The position numbers and the translations under genes were made by a program. From Wurfbainia villosa (Eukaryota > Streptophyta > Magnoliopsida > Zingiberales > Zingiberaceae): 64,000 bases of DNA. The stretch lies in NCBI GenBank assembly GCA_025175895.1, contig CM046006.1, positions 63,756,288 to 63,820,287 on the forward strand, given 5' to 3'. The notes under the pieces were generated by a model that saw nothing but the letters and a program-made list of their open reading frames with translations, ran no database searches and was not told the DNA's origin. Below are positions 10,276 through 21,474 of the stretch, piece by piece (position 1 is the stretch's first letter; each line of letters opens with the position of its first letter).

Positions 10276-11659
10276 CTAAATCACATGAAAAACACAAGCT
10301 TTTGGTACCCAAACATTTGGACCGGTAACATTAAGTAAAAACTTATTAGGTACCCATGCTTTCTTAACCTTACCCTTAGTGGTTGCTTTTCCATTAATCA
10401 ATGAGATATAAGCAACTTCTTTTTCTTTTGGCTTATATCCTAAACCAGCCTTGTTGTAAACGGTTCTTTGTCGGATAAGGATCATGTCAAGATATTTTGA
10501 GCCATTCGTAAATTTCTCTAAGCATGCCTTTAGGTCACTAACCTCATCCTTAAGTTTGTCATTCTCTTCCTTAAGTATGCAAGAATCAACATGTGAAGGT
10601 TTTTCATTCCTAATGGCCTTTAGTTCTACTTTCATGCTTCTAACCTTAGATTTAGACTTATCTAGAGCCTCTTTAAGATAAGCAATTGATTTATAAAGAA
10701 GCTTAACTTTAGGAGAGTTCATTACCTCATCGTCACTAGATGACGATTCATCACTTGAAGAGTCTTCTTCTTGGCTTGATGTACCGGAGTCGTCTCCTTG
10801 GGCCATAAGTGTCACATGGCGTGTGACGTGGCAAAGCTCATCATCGAAAGAGGAATCTTCAACACTTGGTGTGTCCCATGTGGTTTGAGCCATCATGGCC
10901 TCCTTTTTCTCCTTCTCCTTCTTTTCCTTCTTTTTCTTTTCTTTTTCTTCCTTCTTTTTTAGTTCCGGGCAATTCGGCTTTATGTGCCCCTTCTTATTGC
11001 AAGCATGGCAAATCACATTATTGTTAAAATTTGAATTACCACTAATTTTACCTCTTGAAGAATGGGACCCCTTCCTTGCTTCTCTATTCTTGAACTCCTT
11101 TGATTTTCTATAGAGTTTCTTGACAAAGTTGGCCATCTCGCTAGATGAGTCTCCATCACTACTTGAGTCATGCTCCGATTTGGATGATGATGACACTTCT
11201 TTCCTTTCTTTCTTCTTCTTTTCCTTCTTTTCAACAAATAGAGCTAAACCCTTTTCCTTAGAGGACATGTTAGTTTGCTCATGCAATTCAAACTCACAAA
11301 ATAATTCATCAATTTTAATTTGAGAAAGATCCCTAGTTACTTTAATAGCATCAACTATAGAAGTCCATAAAGAAGTTCTAGGAAATGCTTGAAGAATATA
11401 TCTTACCAAATACCGGTTGTCAACTCGCTCACCTATGATGTGGAGTCCATTCACAATCTCCTTAAACCTTCCATGCATTTGGCTTACAGTTTCATGCATC
11501 TTCATTTGGAAAGCTTGAAGTTGTCCAATTAGCAAGTCCTTCTTGGCCCTCTTTGACTCCTTGGATCCTTCATTTAGCTCAATGAGCTTTTCCCATAATT
11601 CCTTGGCGGATTCGAAAGGCCCCACCGTGTTGAGTTGCTCCATTGTAATACCGCATTGG
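10276..11659 (-). pseudogene. Gag of element A, C-terminal part
   Basis: This is the larger part of the A gag, cut at 11659 by element C. It holds the conserved capsid-like helices (ELWEKLIELNEG, MHGRFKEIVNG, FPRTSLWTSIVDAIK), a Lys/Glu/Ser-rich stretch and one CCHC knuckle, CHACNKKGHIKPNC. An acidic serine-rich region and a C-terminal coiled coil ending in KAWVPKACVFHV follow. The N-terminal part is at 21180-21420 beyond C. Very long runs of K and E make shadow frames on the other strand. Gag ends with TAG, and a TGA follows before the protease. Confidence 0.87.
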
Positions 11660-13799
11660 TGTTAGTATTATATGAGAGATGTCCTAAGGCAATCGCCTTA
11701 TGTATGAACCATTTATATGATAAATGAAGATTCACTATTTGAGTATACATGTTTTATGTATTTGATTGGATCTTAAACTCATTTACTGAATGTCCACGAT
11801 ACGATTCACAGCATGAGAGAATTTGTGATTGGATCACAACTAGTGAGTATCTCTACATGTGTAATTGTGATGTATCGGAATTATCCCTAGTCGATGAATT
11901 GATGGATCTGGACACCATCAATTCTGTCGAGACTAGGACGAGGTATACTCCTTGGTGTATCCAAGCAGCTGATTCTCACTGGCTGGAGACATAGTGATGT
12001 CCGGAGTTAATCGTGGATGCTAGTTATGGTAACTAGTTCATTGGAGTGACCAGCCGTAAGACTTCATATGGTTCTCTGCATATATAGATATGTCAATGAA
12101 GTTCTTACTGTGGCTTAAGTGCGATGTTCCTTTGACTTGCGGTATTCAAGTCATCTTGATCATGGAGACTCATGCTTTGACATCTTAAGCAAACATCTCC
12201 GAGGAGATGTGGACCCGGGATGATTGGGTATAAGTCGAAGTGATCGAAGGTGTTTGAATAGCCTATAAAGGATTCACCACTCCTTGCGAGGAGATGTATA
12301 CCCATGGCCTCTCGTCGGATTGTTACTAAAGTCTTTGGCCAAAGCATTACATGTTTAGAGTAAAGTACTCTTCGATACATGTGGAGTAACTAGAATCCGT
12401 AGGACGAGGAAATGATACTTGGGCTAGGTGTGACGTAGTCGCCTAGTGGGACCGACACAATAGACCATGTCCCAACCAAGTGGGTATAAGATGAGTGAAG
12501 GGAATGGGGCACGATTCATTCGAGCATCAAGGGTTTCGTAAATAGTTCGATCAACCGTTGATCTTTTGCTTAATTGGGGATCATGATGTACTACTAGGTG
12601 CCACTCATGATCGTTCTATAATTAATGGTTAATTATAGACGACCAACATAAACCGAGAACCTATTTGGTCACACGCACAACGAGTGTAATCCAAAGGATT
12701 TAAAATGAGCTTGAGAATGGGATTCTCAGACCGAGAGAAACTATGTTTGGTTGGACCAAACATAAAGCGAGCATGAAATTGTTTCAGTCGCAATGGAAGC
12801 GTGGATGGGCCGTGTCTTATGAAGACATAATGGATGGACCAAAATGGTTTGGTTCTAATCCAATGGATGAGAATAAACCAAAGGGTTTGGTTTATATTAA
12901 ACGAATGAACCAAAGGTTGGTTCGTTCGTTTAACTTAAAATAAACCATCATGGTTTGGTTTATTTTAACTTATCTTAATGGAGCGGGTTAACGGGCTTTA
13001 TGGATATGATCCATTAACCACTAAGAGAATTAGTTCTCTATAAAATAGGGATTAAACCCTAACCCTAAACCCTCCTTGGTGAATTCGGCGCCAACAGCCT
13101 TGTTGCCGCCAACCCACTTGTGCCGCCGTCCAACTTGTTGCCGGCGACCAAGCTTCAGCCGTGAACCTCCGCGACCCTCCGTGATCTCCTATAGGTTTGG
13201 CATCAAGGTGAGCTTTTTCTCCTTGTTTTGGCCGGGCGCCTACTTTCCACCAAGCTGTCCAGTTTTCTGACAGCTTCTCCTCCGCCGGAGCGCCGCTTGA
13301 CGACGGTTAGTGCCCGGCAGCGCTAACTTACCGGGATTTGATCTCCGTAATCCTCTGAGGTGGAGGACGGGCGATTCCAAACGGTTGACGAATACCTCTC
13401 CGAGAAGCGAAGTTTTGAGAACTGCTTTTAGGATCCGAATTTGGATTCGGATCGTGATCATCTCTCGATCACGCCGCCTTCAACACGAGGCTAGTAACCC
13501 GCATTTAAGACGGCTCGTGACTTAGCGTCATCCCGAGGAGCTCGGCGGATACGGATAGAGACGATTCTACGAGGATCGCTCCGCTGATGCCGTTTCCGCT
13601 TACACGCCATAATAAGGTATAACGAGTTTAATTTCCTTTATTGCAAATTTTAATTTACGGTTATGTCTACACTTGTTGTAATAGTACGCGTGTGTTGTGT
13701 GTTGTAATAAATATAGATTTATTATTTTTAATTGCTTCAGTGCTCATGTTTACGAAACATGATCGAACACACACACGCCGCGGTGCCGGAAACCCAACA
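11660..13799 (+). repeat. 5' LTR of element C
   Basis: It starts TGTTAGTATTATATGAGAG and ends GGAAACCCAACA. A TATA box, TATAAAAT, lies at 13039-13046. Relative to the 3' LTR it has many one- to few-base losses in GC-rich parts, often where the other copy reads CCGG, plus a larger loss near 13070. Confidence 0.93.
13039..13046 (+). promoter_or_regulatory. TATA box, element C 5' LTR
   Basis: TATAAAAT, preceded by AGTTCTC and conserved at 20345-20352 in the other LTR, is the likely core promoter; transcription would start shortly downstream. Confidence 0.6.
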
Positions 13800-13800
13800 G

Positions 13801-13812
13801 TGGTATCAGAGC
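13801..13812 (+). promoter_or_regulatory. Primer-binding site of element C (tRNA-iMet)
   Basis: TGGTATCAGAGC begins two bases after the LTR end and matches the initiator Met-tRNA 3' end. Confidence 0.92.
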
Positions 13813-15078
13813 CCAGGTTGTGTTTCGACATAATCGTAAAATGGTTTTGCGATAGTCATAATGTATTTCTCGAAATTTTCTAATTTTGGAAATTTAGAAG
13901 TATTTATGGAAATTTTTTAATTTTGGAAAGTCTAGAAGTATTTATGGAAATCTTCCACTTTCGAAAGTTGAAGTATTTACATGTTTTCCATAAATAAAAT
14001 ATTTGATTAGATTCTGGAAATTTGTTTCCTAATTTAATCATGATTTGATTTGGGAAATCAAATCTTAAAATATTTTATTTCCATAAGTAGTTTTAATGAT
14101 TTAGGAAATTGGTTTCCTAAATAGATTTTCCTTAATCAAATAATTCCATGAATAAAATATGTGATTAGATTTGGAAATTTGTTTCCTAATTTAATTATGA
14201 TTTGATTTGGAGAATCAAATCTTAAACATATTTTATTTCCATAAATAGTTATGACATATAAGGAAATATATACATGACATAATTGTATGCCATGTAATTG
14301 CATTAGATGCATAACATTATGCCATGCGTGTCGTGACATGTAGATGTATGCCATGTATGCCATGCCATGTAGATAATAGTTATTTGCATGCAAAGAGGAT
14401 GAGACATAAAAACCCTAACTCAATATTAAAGCCTACACCTTCCATTAATATGGTTAGAACCAGAGTTCTGTTTCTTGTTTGGGTTGTTGGACTCACTCCA
14501 AGCCCGGCTCGAACCTGAACATGTTCAAATCATTGAAATAGTTTAACTCTAATATGGTAAGAGTCAGAGGTCAATCGTTAGTTTGGGTTGTTGGACTCAC
14601 TCCAAGCCTGGCTAATTGGTTGAATGCGCTCTAACCATATTAAAACTATTTCGCGATTAATGGGTCGGCTTTAACTTGGAGCATCGATTTGTTGGACTCA
14701 CTCCAAGGTCGATGTGAAGAGAGGTGAAGTTGGGTGCTATGCATATGATGCATACTTGTTAATGTGTTAACAACCCAATGTATGTGTAAACATTCAATTA
14801 GTTGATAGCACATTGTGATAGTTACATATACATGATATGTAATCGGTATACTTGATACCCACCATCATAGCTAAGAATGGCTTGTTGGACTCACTCCAAG
14901 GTTGTTCTTATCTATGATGGATATCAGCCCATTCGGAGATGGACCTACGATCTCCCGAAGTGATTTTGGGGTTTTTGAATTCGAAAAATGAATGGGATTT
15001 ATAAATGTATATTGATGCATTTTAAAATCATTTTCTCATATATGCTCATTTTGTATTTCTAGGTCAATAAATTGATCA
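13813..15078 (+). other. Untranslated leader of element C
   Basis: About 1.27 kb of AT-rich leader separates the PBS from gag. It has short dispersed repeats of AAATTTGTTTCCTAATTTAA type in the first half and four copies of a hairpin-forming 19-mer in the second half (14484-14900). BARE-type elements are known for long leaders that carry packaging and dimerisation signals. I see no gene. Confidence 0.75.
14484..14900 (+). repeat. Four copies of a 19-base hairpin motif in the C leader
   Basis: TTGTTGGACTCACTCCAAG occurs exactly at 14484-14502, 14588-14606, 14689-14707 and 14882-14900. Each copy can fold as TTGGA / TCCAA with loop CTCAC. A changed copy in C2 (30821-30836) keeps the stem and alters the loop. 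Confidence 0.85.
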
Positions 15079-15969
15079 TGACGTCTTTGAATTTGCGCAC
15101 TATTTTTGGATTGAACAAAGGGGCCTAACTTCGGGTGGCTTAGAAACACGAGAATTGTTCTCAAGGCGGAAAAGCTTGCATATGTCCTTGAAGAGCCTCT
15201 TCTGGACCGTCTAAGGCGATGCAACTCGCACCAAATGTTGGTCTATCGAAGCATGTGGCGGATTCGAGTGGCGAGTTGCATCATGCTAGCGGCGATGGTA
15301 CTCGAGCGCAGGCATGAGCATATGGATGCTAATACTATGGTCTTCCATCTTCATGAGTTGTTCGATGAGCAAGCGAGATCCGAAAGGTTCGAGGTCTCTA
15401 GGCTCCTCTTCACTACGAAGATGCAAGAGGGTTCGTCTGTAGTACAGTTTGTGCTAAAGATGAACGGGTACATCGAGCGGCTAGCTACCCTCGGTTTTGT
15501 GATGGATCATGAGTTAAGTATTGACTTAATTCTGCATTGTTTTCCCAAGAGTTTCTCGCAATTTGTGATGAACTATCGGATGAACAAATTGGAATCCACC
15601 ATTCCCGAGCTCCTCAATATGCTGAAGACTGTGGAGCCTTCTGTGAAGCATGAGGAGAAGGCGGTTCTGTTAGTTGATTCCTCAAAGAAAGGTTCTAAGA
15701 GGAAGGCAAAAGAACAGAAGAAAGGAAAGAAAAAGGCAAAGAAGGCGGAACCAGCGCAAAAGGGCACTTGCCATCACTGTGGCAAGGAAGGCAACTGGCG
15801 AAGAAACTGCAAGATTTATCTTGAGTCCATGAAGAAGAAGAAGGCATCCGATGCCCCATCCTCTTCAGGTATCTTCGTTATTGATTGTCATTCTATTTCC
15901 TTAGACACTTGGGTATTGGATACTGGGTGTAGCTCACATATATGTAATGACATACAGGCTAAGGAATAG
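15079..15969 (+). pseudogene. Gag and protease start of element C
   Basis: The probable start is the ATG at 15079 (MTSLNLRTIFGLNKG). It runs into a stop after 16 codons, and the frame then shifts to one with WLRNTRIVLKAEKLAYVLEEP, which is gag of the Angela type. The open part from 15235 holds the capsid region, a Lys-rich stretch and a zinc knuckle at about residues 179-192, read as CHHCGKEGNWRRNC. There the usual His is Asn, so zinc binding is probably lost. The aspartic protease site LDTGCSSH follows at about residue 229, then a stop at 15967-15969. Confidence 0.85.
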
Positions 15970-16170
15970 AAGAAGACTTGTCGAGGGAGTCAAATTTGCG
16001 AGTTGGCAATGGAGCAAAGGTTCTTTGCGCATAGCCATCGGAACTTATTTCTTGAAGCTCCTAGTGGACTAGTCTTCGGACAATTGCTATTATGTTCCTT
16101 CTCTAATAAAGAACATTGTTTCTATTTCCTGCTTAAATAGAAATGGTTTCCATTTAACGTTTAGTAACAA
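15970..16170 (+). pseudogene. Decayed protease remainder of element C
   Basis: The stretch sits where the rest of protease should be. Fragments in shifted frames resemble the expected sequence, but stops and frameshifts prevent a continuous reading. Confidence 0.5.
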
Positions 16171-17261
16171 TTGTTGTTATATATAACTTTGAATGGCGTA
16201 CTTTATGGAAATGGAACTTTGAGTAATGGCATTTATACGTTGGACGTATCCAGTGACATTTTCAATATCGAAGCGAGCAACACGCGTGCTCGAAAGGATA
16301 ATCACATAGACTCCTATATGTGGCATTGTCGTCTTGGCCATATAAGCAAGAAACGCATGTCCGAATTACACCGATGTGGAATTCTGGAATCGTTTGAATT
16401 GGATTCATACGATACATGCGAATCATGCTTAAAAGGCAAGATGACTAAGTTACCTTTTACTGGAAAAGGTGAACGAGTGGGAGAGTTACTAGGTCTAGTA
16501 CATACTGATGTATGTGGACCTATGTCAACTCAAGCATTAGGAGGCTATAGCTACTTCATTACCTTCACCGATGATCACTCACGGTTTGGGTATGTGTTCT
16601 TGATGAAACACAAGTCTAAAGCCTTTGAAAAGTTCAAAGAATTCAGAAATGAAGTAGAGAAACAACATGACAAAAGTATTAAAATACTTCGATCGGATCG
16701 AGGTGGTGAATACTTAAGTCAAGAGTTTCTTGATTATCTAAGAGACAATGGCATATTGTCTCAATGGACTCCGCCCTATACACCACAGCATAATGGTGTA
16801 TCTGAGAGGCGTAACCGGACCTTGTTGGACATGGTCAGGTCAATGATGAATCATGCGACTCTTCCCAAGTCCTTTTGGGGTTATGCACTTCAGACAGCTG
16901 TTTACTTGTTAAACAGAATGCCTACCAAGGTAGTCTCTACTACTTCATATGAGATATGGGCTAGTAAGAAACCTCATGTATCTTACTTGAAGATATGGGG
17001 TTGTCCTGCTTATGTGAAGCGGTGATCGACGTACAAACCGATGCTAAGTCTGATAAATGTCTATTTATTGGATACCCTAAGGAAACAAGGGGTTACCAAT
17101 TCTATCATCCTGTGGAACAAAAGGTGTTTGTTTCAAGGCATGCTGTGTTTCTAGAGAAAGAGTTTCTCTTGCAAGAAAACAGTGGGAGTGTCGTCGAGCT
17201 TGAGGAGGCTCGAGAGACTCAAATAGACATTGATGAGATACCTGGTGAAGCACTGCATTGA
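16171..17261 (+). pseudogene. Integrase of element C
   Basis: The first frame (16171-17025, 284 residues) holds the GAG-pre-integrase zinc site H52, H57, C83, C86 (WHCRLGH, CESCLKGK). The integrase core follows, with D113 (HTDVCGP), D176 (LRSDRGGEY) and E212 (SERRNRT), all present. A frameshift near 17024 moves the C-terminal part into another frame (16995-17261: KCLFIGYPKETRGYQFYHP), which ends at a premature stop. The core itself is intact in sequence, so the damage is mainly to the continuous polyprotein. Confidence 0.88.
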
Positions 17262-17378
17262 GCAACTCATAGTGATGAGCAATCAATTTGGACTATTGTA
17301 ACACCACATCTTCGTAGATCTGGTAGAACTCGCAATATTCCTGAGAGATATGGATTTCTCGTAAGTGAATCGAACGAC

Positions 17379-18017
17379 GTGTTACTCATTGATGATGAGG
17401 AGCCTACCAGTTATGAAGAAGTGCTGACAAGTTCAGAAAGGGATAAGTGGCTTGGGGCCATGAAGTCGGAAATGGATTCCATGTACGAAAACCAAGTTTG
17501 GAACTTGGTTGACCCACCTGAAGGCATAAAGCCTATAGGGTGCAAGTGGGTTTTCAAGAAGAAAACCGACATGGATGGTAATGTGATTACCTATAAGGAT
17601 AGATTGGTGGCGAAAGGATATCGTCAAAAGCAAGGTGTTGATTATGACGAAACCTATTCGCCTGTAGCTATGCTTAAATCCATTCGGATGCTCCTGGCCA
17701 TAGCGACTCATTATGATTATGAGATATGGCAGATGGATGTGAAAACACTTTCCTTAATGGAAACTTGCTCGAGGCGTGTATATGATACACCGAGGGTTTC
17801 ACATAGGTTTATAAAACCAAGGTTTGCAAATTGCGACTATCTATTTATGGATTGAAGCAAGCATCCAGGAGCTGGTAGATCCGTTTTGATGAGACAATCA
17901 AAAAGTTTGATTTCTCTCAAAATCCGCATTTAACCTTGTGTGTACAAGAAGGTTAGTGGGAGTGCAATCGTGTTCTAGTATTGTATGTCGATGACATATT
18001 ACTTATAGGAAAGCGAT
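17379..18017 (+). pseudogene. Reverse transcriptase of element C, first part
   Basis: RVT_2 motifs are clear: CKWVFKKKTDMDGNV, DRLVAKGYRQKQGVDYDETY and IWQMDVKT. A frameshift near 17745 follows and the rest is in other frames. The polymerase motif YVDDI is encoded at 17984-17998. The normal SAFLNG-type site after MDVKT is disrupted. Confidence 0.85.
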
Positions 18018-18949
18018 GTGTCAATCTTACAGTCAGTTAAGGTTTGGTTATCCAAGACATTCTCCATGAAAGACCTGGGAGAAGCAACCTACATCCTTGG
18101 GATTAAGATCTATAGAGATAGATCGAAACGGTTGCTTGGTCTTTCGCAATCTACATATATAGACCGAGTGCTAAAGAGGTTTAGCATGTCGGAATCCAAG
18201 AAAGGTTATCTGCCCATCAGGCATGGGGTACACCTTTCGAAGTCTATGTGTCCGCGCACAGAAGACGAGAGGATTTGCATGAGTAAGATTCCCTATGCAT
18301 CCGCAATAGGATCTATCATGTATGCTATGTTATGTACGAGGCCCGATGTATCGTATGCTCTGAGTGTCACGAGCAGATACCAGTCTGATCCAGGAATGGA
18401 TCATTGGGCGGCTGTTAAGACGATCCTTAAGTACTTGAGAAGAACTAAGGATGTGTTCCTAATATATGGAGAAGGGGACATGGTGATACGCGGGTATACA
18501 TGCGGCTTCGAGACAAGGATGATTCCGTGTCTCGACCGGATACGTGTTCACCTTGAATGGGGGCGCATGAGTTGGAAAAGTTCCAAACAAGAGGATCGTA
18601 GCGGATTCTCTACCACCGAGGCGAATATATTGCGGCGAGCGGGAAGCGGTTTGGATCAAGAAGTTCGTTCATGAACTTGGTGTGATTCCGGCCATTGTTG
18701 AAGCAATACCGGTCTCATCGTGACAACAATGGAGCAATTGCCGCGAGCGAAGAGCCAAGGTCTCATCAACGATCCAAACATGTGCTTGCCGCTATCATCT
18801 TATCGAGAGATCATCGAGGAACGAAATACAAATCGAGAAAATTCCCCGAAAGGAACTTAGCGGATCCTTTGACTAAAGCATTACCTCAAAGTAAGTTTGA
18901 GGGTCATGTTGGTGCTTATGGTATTGGATACCGTAGCGATTGGCATTAG
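18018..18949 (+). pseudogene. RT connection and RNase H of element C
   Basis: The frame from 18018 continues RT (MKDLGEATYILGIKIYRD, AIGSIMYAMLCTRPDVSYA) and enters RNase H near 18480. The first catalytic site should read GYTD but reads GYTC, and frameshifts follow near SWKSSKQE and STTEA. The last part is in the frame 18695-18949, with RSKHVLAAI, NLADPLTKALPQ and GYRSDWH, the usual Angela-type end. RNase H activity is not expected. Confidence 0.85.
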
Positions 18950-18952
18950 GCC

Positions 18953-18963
18953 AAGTGGGAGTC
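18953..18963 (+). promoter_or_regulatory. Polypurine tract of element C
   Basis: AAGTGGGAGTC lies directly before the 3' LTR. A single tract of this AAGTGGGAG form is usual for Angela-type elements and unlike the multiple AAGGGGGAGA tracts of the Sireviruses here. Confidence 0.85.
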
Positions 18964-21179
18964 TGTTAGTAATATATGAGAGATGTCCTAAGGCAATCGC
19001 CTTATGTATGAACCATTTATATGATAAATGAAGATTCACTATTTGAGTATACATGTTTCATGTATTTGATTGGATCTTAAACTCATTTACTGAATGTCCA
19101 CGATACGATTCACAGCATGAGAGAATTTGTGATTGGATCACAACTAGTGAGTATCTCTACATGTGTAATTGTGATGTATCGGAATTATCCCTAGTCGATG
19201 AATTGATGGATCTGGACACCATCAATTCTGTTGAGACTAGCACGAGGTATACTCCTTGGTGTATCCAAGCAGCTGATTCTCACTGGCTGGAGACATAGTG
19301 ATGTCCGGAGTTAATCGTGGATGCTAGTTATGGTAACTAGTTCATTGGAGTCACCAGCCGTAAGACTTCATATGGTTCTCTGCATATATAGATATGTCAA
19401 TGAAGTTCTTACTGTGGCTTAAGTGCGATGTTCCTTTGACTTGCGGTATTCAAGTCATCTTGATCATGGAGACTCATGCTTTGACATCTTAAGCAAACAT
19501 CTCCGAGGAGATGTGGACCCGGATGATTGGGTATAAGTCGTGATCGAAGGTGTTTGAATAGCCTATAAAGGATTCACCACTCCTTGCGAGGAGATGTATA
19601 CCCATGGCCTCTCGTCGGATTGTTACTAAAGTCTTTGGCCAAAGCATTACATGTTTAGAGTAAAGTACTCTTCGATACATGTGGAGTAACTAGAATCCGT
19701 AGGACGAGGAAATGATACTTGGGCTAGGTGTGACGTAGTCAGCCTAGTGGGGACTGACACAATAGACCATGTCCTGAACCAAGTGGGTATAAGATGAGTG
19801 AAGGGAATGGGGCACGATTCATTCGAGCTCAAGGGTTTTGAGAAATAGTTCGATCGTAGTTGATCTTTTCGGTTAATTGGGGATCATGATGTACTACTAG
19901 GTGCCACTCATGATCGTTCTATAATTAATGGTTAATTATAGACGGCCAACATAAACCGAGAACCTATTTGGTCACACGCACAACGAGTGTAATCCAAAGG
20001 ATTTAAAACGCGCTTGAGAATAGGATTCTCAGACCGAGAGAAACTATGTTTGGTTGGACCAAACATAAAGCGAGCATGAAATTGTTTCAGTCGCAATGGA
20101 AGCGTGGATGGGCCGTGTCTTATGAAGACATAATGGATGGACCAAAATGGTTTGGTTCTAATCCAATGGATGAGAATAAACCAAAGGGTTTGGTTTATAT
20201 TAAAGCGAATGAACCAAAGGTTGGTTCGGTTCGTTTTAACTTAAAATAAACCATCATGGTTTGGTTTATTTTAACTTATCTTAATGGAGCGGGTTAACGG
20301 GCTTTATGGATATGATCCATTAACCATTAAGAGAATTAGTTCTCTATAAAATAGGGATTAAACCCTAACCCTAAACCTAATCTATTTTTGGCCGCCCAAC
20401 ACATAGTTGCCGCCCACCTCCTTGGTGAATTCGGCGCCAACAGCCTTGTGCCGCCGCCCAACCACTTGTGCCGCCGTCCAACTTGTTGCCGGCGACCAAG
20501 CTTCAGCCGGTGAACCTCCGGCGACCCTCCGGTGATCTCCTATAGGTTTGGCATCAAGGTGAGCTTTTTCTCTCCTTGTTTTGGCCGGCGCCTACTCCTC
20601 CACCAAGCTGTCCAGTTTTCTGGACAGCTTCTCCTCCTCTCGTCGGAGCGTCGTTTGGACGACGGTTAGTGCTCCGACAGCGGCTAACTTACCGGGGATT
20701 TGATCTCCGGTAATCCACTGAGGTGGAGGACGAAGGATTCGTCAAACGGTTGACGAATACCTCTCCGGAGAAGCGAGTTTTGAGAACTCGTTTTAGGATC
20801 CGAATTTGGATTCGGATCGTGATCATCTCTCGATCATGTCATCTTCAACACGAGGCTAGTAACCCGTACGAAGACGAAGCTCGTGACTTAGCGAAGTCAT
20901 CCTGAGGAGCTCGGCGTGGATACGGATAGAGACGATTCTTACGAGGATCGTTCCGGTTGATGCCGTTCCCGCTACACGTCATACGGAAGGTATAACGTAA
21001 TTTAATTTCCTTTTATTGCAAATTTTAATTTACGGTTATGTCTACACTTGTTGTAATAGCATGCGTGTGTTGTGTGTGTTGTAATAAATATAGATTTATT
21101 ATTTTTAATTGCTTCCGCTGTGCTCATGTTTACGAAACATGATCGAACACACACACGCCGCGGTGCCGGAAACCCAACA
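18964..21179 (+). repeat. 3' LTR of element C
   Basis: It starts TGTTAGTAATATATGAGAG and ends GGAAACCCAACA, followed by the target duplication ATTGG. TATAAAAT is at 20345-20352. It is about 76 bases longer than the 5' copy, partly from a GC-rich segment near 20380-20440 that is absent from the 5' LTR. Confidence 0.93.
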
Positions 21180-21420
21180 ATTGGATGGTGAGTACCGCCT
21201 TTGCATTTGATTCGAACCTCCTATTCATTTCCCTTGTCCAATCCTTTCTTGGAATAGGGTTTCCATGTTCATCTACCGGTTCCTCAAAGCCATCTACAAT
21301 GCTATGCCAAATCTCAATATTACTCATTAGATAATACTTCATCCTACCTTTCCAATACGCAAAGTGACTCCCATCGAAGAGCGGTGGCTTGGCGGTGCTA
21401 TATCCCTCTTGAAGAGCCAT
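21180..21420 (-). pseudogene. Gag of element A, N-terminal part
   Basis: The minus-strand start at 21420 gives MALQEGYSTAKPPLFDG followed by FAYWKGRMKYYLMSNIEIW, the N-terminal copia gag domain of Sireviruses. It is cut at 21180 by element C and continues at 11659 downwards. The start lies about 40 bases from the PBS, as in the other Sireviruses here. The apparent extension beyond 21180 reads into the C LTR and is spurious. Confidence 0.87.
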
Positions 21421-21459
21421 TGATGCCTTAGTTGATGGTGAAATCTTCCAAGCTATCCA

Positions 21460-21472
21460 GGCTCTGATACCA
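21460..21472 (-). promoter_or_regulatory. Primer-binding site of element A (tRNA-iMet)
   Basis: The minus strand reads TGGTATCAGAGCC just inside the 5' LTR. Confidence 0.92.
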
Positions 21473-21474
21473 CT

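Larger units (their letters stand above)
11660..21179 (+). mobile_element. Element C: full-length Angela/BARE-like copia element inserted in A gag
   Basis: Two long LTRs (11660-13799 and 18964-21179) flank leader, gag, protease, integrase, RT and RNase H in copia order. The target duplication ATTGG lies at 11655-11659 and 21180-21184. The integrase and gag wording (FITFTDDHSRFGYVFLMKHK, SERRNRTLLDMVRSMM) and the LTR length of about 2.1-2.2 kb match the Angela/BARE lineage as I know it. Frameshifts and stops break gag, IN, RT and RH, so it is complete in outline but non-functional. Confidence 0.92.

Noticed and set aside
10895..11323. Phe/Ser-rich plus-strand frames opposite A gag
   Set aside because: They are shadows of Lys/Glu- and Ser-rich gag codons on the other strand. 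The same holds opposite the gags of D, G and I.
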